This document shows, piece by piece, positions 5,599 through 7,969 of a stretch of DNA of 7,969 nucleotides. Position 1 is the first letter of the stretch. Every line of letters begins with the position of its first letter. The position numbers and the translations under genes are program-made. This DNA comes from Tardiphaga sp. (GTDB taxonomy: Bacteria > Pseudomonadota > Alphaproteobacteria > Rhizobiales > Xanthobacteraceae): the NCBI GenBank assembly GCA_028290765.1, contig JAQGJF010000326.1, forward strand, positions 1 through 7,969, in the 5' to 3' direction. The notes beneath the pieces are model-generated. The model searched no databases, was not told the DNA's origin, and saw only the letters and a list, made by a program, of their open reading frames with translations.

Positions 5599-5678
5599 CG
5601 TAGGATGAGCGCTTGCGAAACCCATCTCTTCATTTGCGAGGGGTGATGGGTTTCGCGAAGAGCTCAACCCATCCTACG
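5599..5678. repeat. REP/REPIN-like inverted repeat element
   Basis: The element has two inverted arms, 5599-5626 and 5645-5678, around an 18-base centre. Each arm has CGTAGGATG at its outer end and GATGGGTTTCGC/GCGAAACCCATC-type sequence at its inner end. The right arm is a complete hairpin by itself (GATGGGTT pairing with AACCCATC). The left arm matches it except for a gap of about six bases that removes half of its own stem. The outer GTAG/CTAC tetranucleotides are the signature of REP elements, which RAYT transposases are known to mobilise. I recall near-identical intergenic palindromes in Bradyrhizobium and other proteobacteria. It sits between the convergent polyprenyl synthase and ispE genes, where its hairpins may stop or protect transcripts from both sides. 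Confidence 0.8.
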
Positions 5679-5700
5679 ATTCCTCGCCTCGAGACTTTCG

Positions 5701-6585
5701 CTACCCCAGCGTTCCGGCGTGTACCCACCACAGCGGATGATCGACCCGCAGCGCTTGCGCCGCGCGCTGGGCGACTTCGCCATCGTCGAAGATCGCAAAA
5801 CAGGTGGCGCCCGATCCCGACATTCGCGCCAACCGCACGCCCGGCGTGCCACGAAGCGCCGACAGCACCTCGTCGATGACCGGCTGAATGCGCATCGCCG
5901 GGGCTTCGAGATCGTTGCTGCCCTCGGTCAGCATCGCGATCCAGTCGTCGAACGAGGCGCCAGCTTCCGGCCAGGCCACCGCCCGGATCACATCGGTGGC
6001 GCCGACCAGCATCTCGCCGTGGCGCAGGCCCAGCGCCGTGAACACTTCGCTGGTGACGACCGGCACGCGGGGATTGACCAGCACGCAGGGCATTTTCGGC
6101 AAGTCCAGCGGCAGCAGCGTTTCGCCGACGCCAGTCATGACGCAGGCGCGTGACGACAGGCACACCGGGACATCCGCGCCGGTCAGCCGTGCCGCTTCGA
6201 TCACCCTGGCATCGTCGATCGCAAGTTCGTTCGACCGCGCCAACAGCCGCAGCGCCGCGGCGGCATCCGCCGAACCGCCGCCGATGCCGGCGGCGACCGG
6301 CAGCTGCTTGTCGAGCGTGAATTCACCGAGCTTGAGGCCTGCGACGCGCTCACCCAGCAGCCGCGCCGCCTTGATCACGAGGTTATCCGCGGTCTCGCCG
6401 CATTCCTGCGCGCGGGGCCCGCTCGCCGCCAGCGTCAGGGCCGATCCGCTTTTGAGGGTCAGGCGATCGGCGCAATCGGCGAATGCGACCACACTTTCGA
6501 GGTCGTGATAGCCATCAACGCGCCGACCGACCACCCGAAGCGTCAGGTTGACTTTGGCACACGCGTCCTCGATCAGCGCCGGCAT
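5701..6585 (-). CDS. ispE: 4-diphosphocytidyl-2-C-methyl-D-erythritol kinase
   Basis: IspE is a GHMP-family kinase that phosphorylates CDP-methylerythritol with ATP, the fourth step of the MEP route to isopentenyl diphosphate, in the cytosol. The 294-residue length is normal. Visible motifs are AKVNLTLRV (10-18, with catalytic-site Lys11) and GRRVDGYHDLESVV (20-33). The glycine-rich ATP loop is PVAAGIGGGSADAAAAL (96-112). The catalytic Asp138 is in GADVPVC, and the C-terminal GHMP motif is RMSGSGATCFAIF (254-266). The ATG at 6585 gives MPALIED, as I recall for rhizobial IspE. A TTG at 6609 would add eight residues and lies directly behind the upstream stop. The TPR gene ends 29 bases upstream on the same strand, so they are likely one transcript. 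Downstream the gene meets the convergent polyprenyl synthase gene, which uses products of this pathway. Confidence 0.96.
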   Translation of the reverse strand: MPALIEDACAKVNLTLRVVGRRVDGYHDLESVVAFADCADRLTLKSGSALTLAASGPRAQECGETADNLVIKAARLLGERVAGLKLGEFTLDKQLPVAAGIGGGSADAAAALRLLARSNELAIDDARVIEAARLTGADVPVCLSSRACVMTGVGETLLPLDLPKMPCVLVNPRVPVVTSEVFTALGLRHGEMLVGATDVIRAVAWPEAGASFDDWIAMLTEGSNDLEAPAMRIQPVIDEVLSALRGTPGVRLARMSGSGATCFAIFDDGEVAQRAAQALRVDHPLWWVHAGTLG

Positions 6586-6614
6586 CGGCGAAACAGCCCC
6601 CTCGATCAACCGCC

Positions 6615-7969
6615 TCAGCCGCCCTTACCGTCTTCTTTTTTCTTGTCGGCAGAGGCCGCCGAGGAAGATGCGTCTTCCGGCAGGCCGTTCTCGATCTTGG
6701 CTTCGATCTTCGGCAATTCTTCCGGCTCCGGCTTCAGGTCGCGCGCATGCGCCCACTGGAATTTGGCTTCCAGCGTACGGCCGACGCGCCAATAGGCGTC
6801 GCCGAGGTGATCGTTGATGGTCGGGTCTTCCGGCTTGAGGTCGATGGCCCGCTCGAGCGTCTTCACCGCTTCTTCGAAACTGCCGATGCGGAAATAGGCC
6901 CAGCCGAGCGAGTCGACGATATAGCCGTCGTCCGGACGCTGGTCGACGGCGCGCTTGATCATCTTCATGGCGTCGTCGAGATTGATGCCCTGGTCGATCC
7001 AGGAATAGCCGAGATAGTTCAGCACATGCGGCTGCTCGGGCTGCATGTCGAGCGCCTTGCGCATGTCGACTTCGGCCTTGCTCCACTGCTTGGAGCGCTC
7101 CTCGCAGATACCGCGGAAGTAATAATAGACCCAGTTGCCCTTGTCGCCCGGCGCGGTCAGGGCGTCGATGCCCTGGGTATAGGTCTGCGCGCAATCGGCG
7201 AACTTCTTGCGGCCGCGCTCGATATTGCCGAGCGCCATGATGGCTTCGAGATCCTTGGGATCTTCCGCGGTCACGCCCTTGAGGATCTTGATCGCCTCGT
7301 CGCTGCGGTCGGCGGCGTCGAGATCGGTGGCGAGCTGGATCTGCGCGTTGCGCTTGAGCGGCGAATTCGCCGGCACGCGCTCATAGACCTTGATCGCCAT
7401 CGCCGGTTTCTTCACCGATTCATAAAGGTTGGCCAGCGACAGTAGTGCCAGCGAATGATTAGGCGCGAGATAGAGCGAGAGCTGCAGGTAAACCAGCGCC
7501 AGGTCCTCGCCGCCTTGGCGGGTCAACGAGGCGCCGATGCCGTAAAGCGCCTCGGCGGCGCCGGCCTGCGGCGTGTCGACCAGCGGCGACAGCTTCTTGC
7601 CGGCTTTGGTCTCGCGAATCCCGTCCAGCACCAGCGGATGGCGGGCGAGCTTCTTGTCGAACGCCTCATAGATCGCCAGCGCGGCCGCCGGATCCTTGTT
7701 GCGCGAGGTCCAGCGCGCATAGGCATCGACCACCCGCAGCGCCGAATCGTCGAGCTTGAAGGCCCGCTCCAGGCGCGCGCCGGCATCCTTCTGCCTGTCG
7801 GCGAGTTCGAGGATCATGCCGGAATGCAGGTCCTTGAAGATCGGATACCATTCCGGACCGGTCAGTTTGTCGATATTGGCGACCGCCGCCTTGGTGTCGC
7901 CAGCGCCGTAGCTGGCCCAGCCCGACAGCAGCGTCGCCACCAGATCCGTGATCGGCCCACGGATCGACT
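6615..7969 (-). CDS. Tetratricopeptide-repeat protein (5' end outside window)
   Basis: The frame is open to the right edge; 450 residues plus the stop are visible and the true start lies outside. It is a helical repeat protein, and TPRs are protein-protein interaction scaffolds. The clearest units fall in the C-terminal half: about 279-312 (GNWVYYYFRGICEERSKQWSKA...), 313-346 (HVLNYLGYSWIDQG...), 347-381 (YIVDSLGWAYFRIGSFEEA...) and 382-412 (INDHLGDAYWRVGRT...). Weaker repeats lie upstream (about 137-260). The last 30 residues are low-complexity Ser/Ala then Lys/Asp/Gly, and probably disordered. I recall relatives of about 590 residues next to ispE in Bradyrhizobium-type genomes, usually with an exported N-terminus, which cannot be checked here. 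The GTG at 7940 is unlikely to be the start because the frame continues upstream. No specific partner can be assigned. Confidence 0.9.
   Translation of the reverse strand, partial: SIRGPITDLVATLLSGWASYGAGDTKAAVANIDKLTGPEWYPIFKDLHSGMILELADRQKDAGARLERAFKLDDSALRVVDAYARWTSRNKDPAAALAIYEAFDKKLARHPLVLDGIRETKAGKKLSPLVDTPQAGAAEALYGIGASLTRQGGEDLALVYLQLSLYLAPNHSLALLSLANLYESVKKPAMAIKVYERVPANSPLKRNAQIQLATDLDAADRSDEAIKILKGVTAEDPKDLEAIMALGNIERGRKKFADCAQTYTQGIDALTAPGDKGNWVYYYFRGICEERSKQWSKAEVDMRKALDMQPEQPHVLNYLGYSWIDQGINLDDAMKMIKRAVDQRPDDGYIVDSLGWAYFRIGSFEEAVKTLERAIDLKPEDPTINDHLGDAYWRVGRTLEAKFQWAHARDLKPEPEELPKIEAKIENGLPEDASSSAASADKKKEDGKGG

Noticed and set aside
5014..5667. Minus-strand open frame opposite the polyprenyl synthase gene, running into the REPIN-like element
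   Set aside because: It is antisense to an enzyme with both Asp-rich motifs and extends into a non-coding repeat; no family features.
6747..7445. Plus-strand open frame opposite the TPR gene
   Set aside because: Repetitive valine/aspartate/leucine composition mirrors the TPR codons on the other strand; no independent support.

Overview
This window looks like ordinary chromosome from a GC-rich alphaproteobacterium. The protein sequences (GlyQ, the polyprenyl diphosphate synthase, IspE and a 63-residue membrane protein) most resemble my memory of the Bradyrhizobium/Rhodopseudomonas group. That placement rests on recalled homologues, not on a search. All larger reading frames are intact. I see no insertion sequence, phage gene, CRISPR array, tRNA or rRNA.

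Layout, left to right: glyS (minus strand, only its first 114 codons lie in the window) follows glyQ (minus); together they encode the two subunits of the tetrameric glycyl-tRNA synthetase. Next is a gene-free stretch of about 550 bases (1323-1875) with a strong stem-loop and a cluster of short direct repeats. It is followed by a small membrane-protein gene (minus), an S49/SppA-like Ser-Lys peptidase gene (minus) and a likely 32-codon membrane-peptide gene (plus) that I propose from its ribosome binding site. A DUF2007-like gene and a TrmN6-like N6-adenine methyltransferase gene overlap by 8 bases on the minus strand. Divergent from them is a long-chain polyprenyl diphosphate synthase gene (plus). 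A two-armed REP/REPIN-like palindromic element fills the convergent gap before ispE (minus). ispE lies immediately downstream of a long TPR-protein gene (minus) whose beginning is cut off by the right edge.

Functionally, IspE (fourth step of the MEP pathway) and the polyprenyl diphosphate synthase (ubiquinone side chain) belong to the same isoprenoid route and face each other across the REPIN-like element. GlyQ and GlyS form one enzyme. The methyltransferase and DUF2007 protein are probably co-translated. Several gene starts are set here from Shine-Dalgarno placement, including two GTG starts (4343 on the minus strand, 4573 on the plus strand).

I found no convincing undescribed multi-gene system. 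The items most worth a second look are the stem-loop/repeat region at 1743-1843, the REPIN-like element at 5599-5678 and the small gene at 3192-3290.
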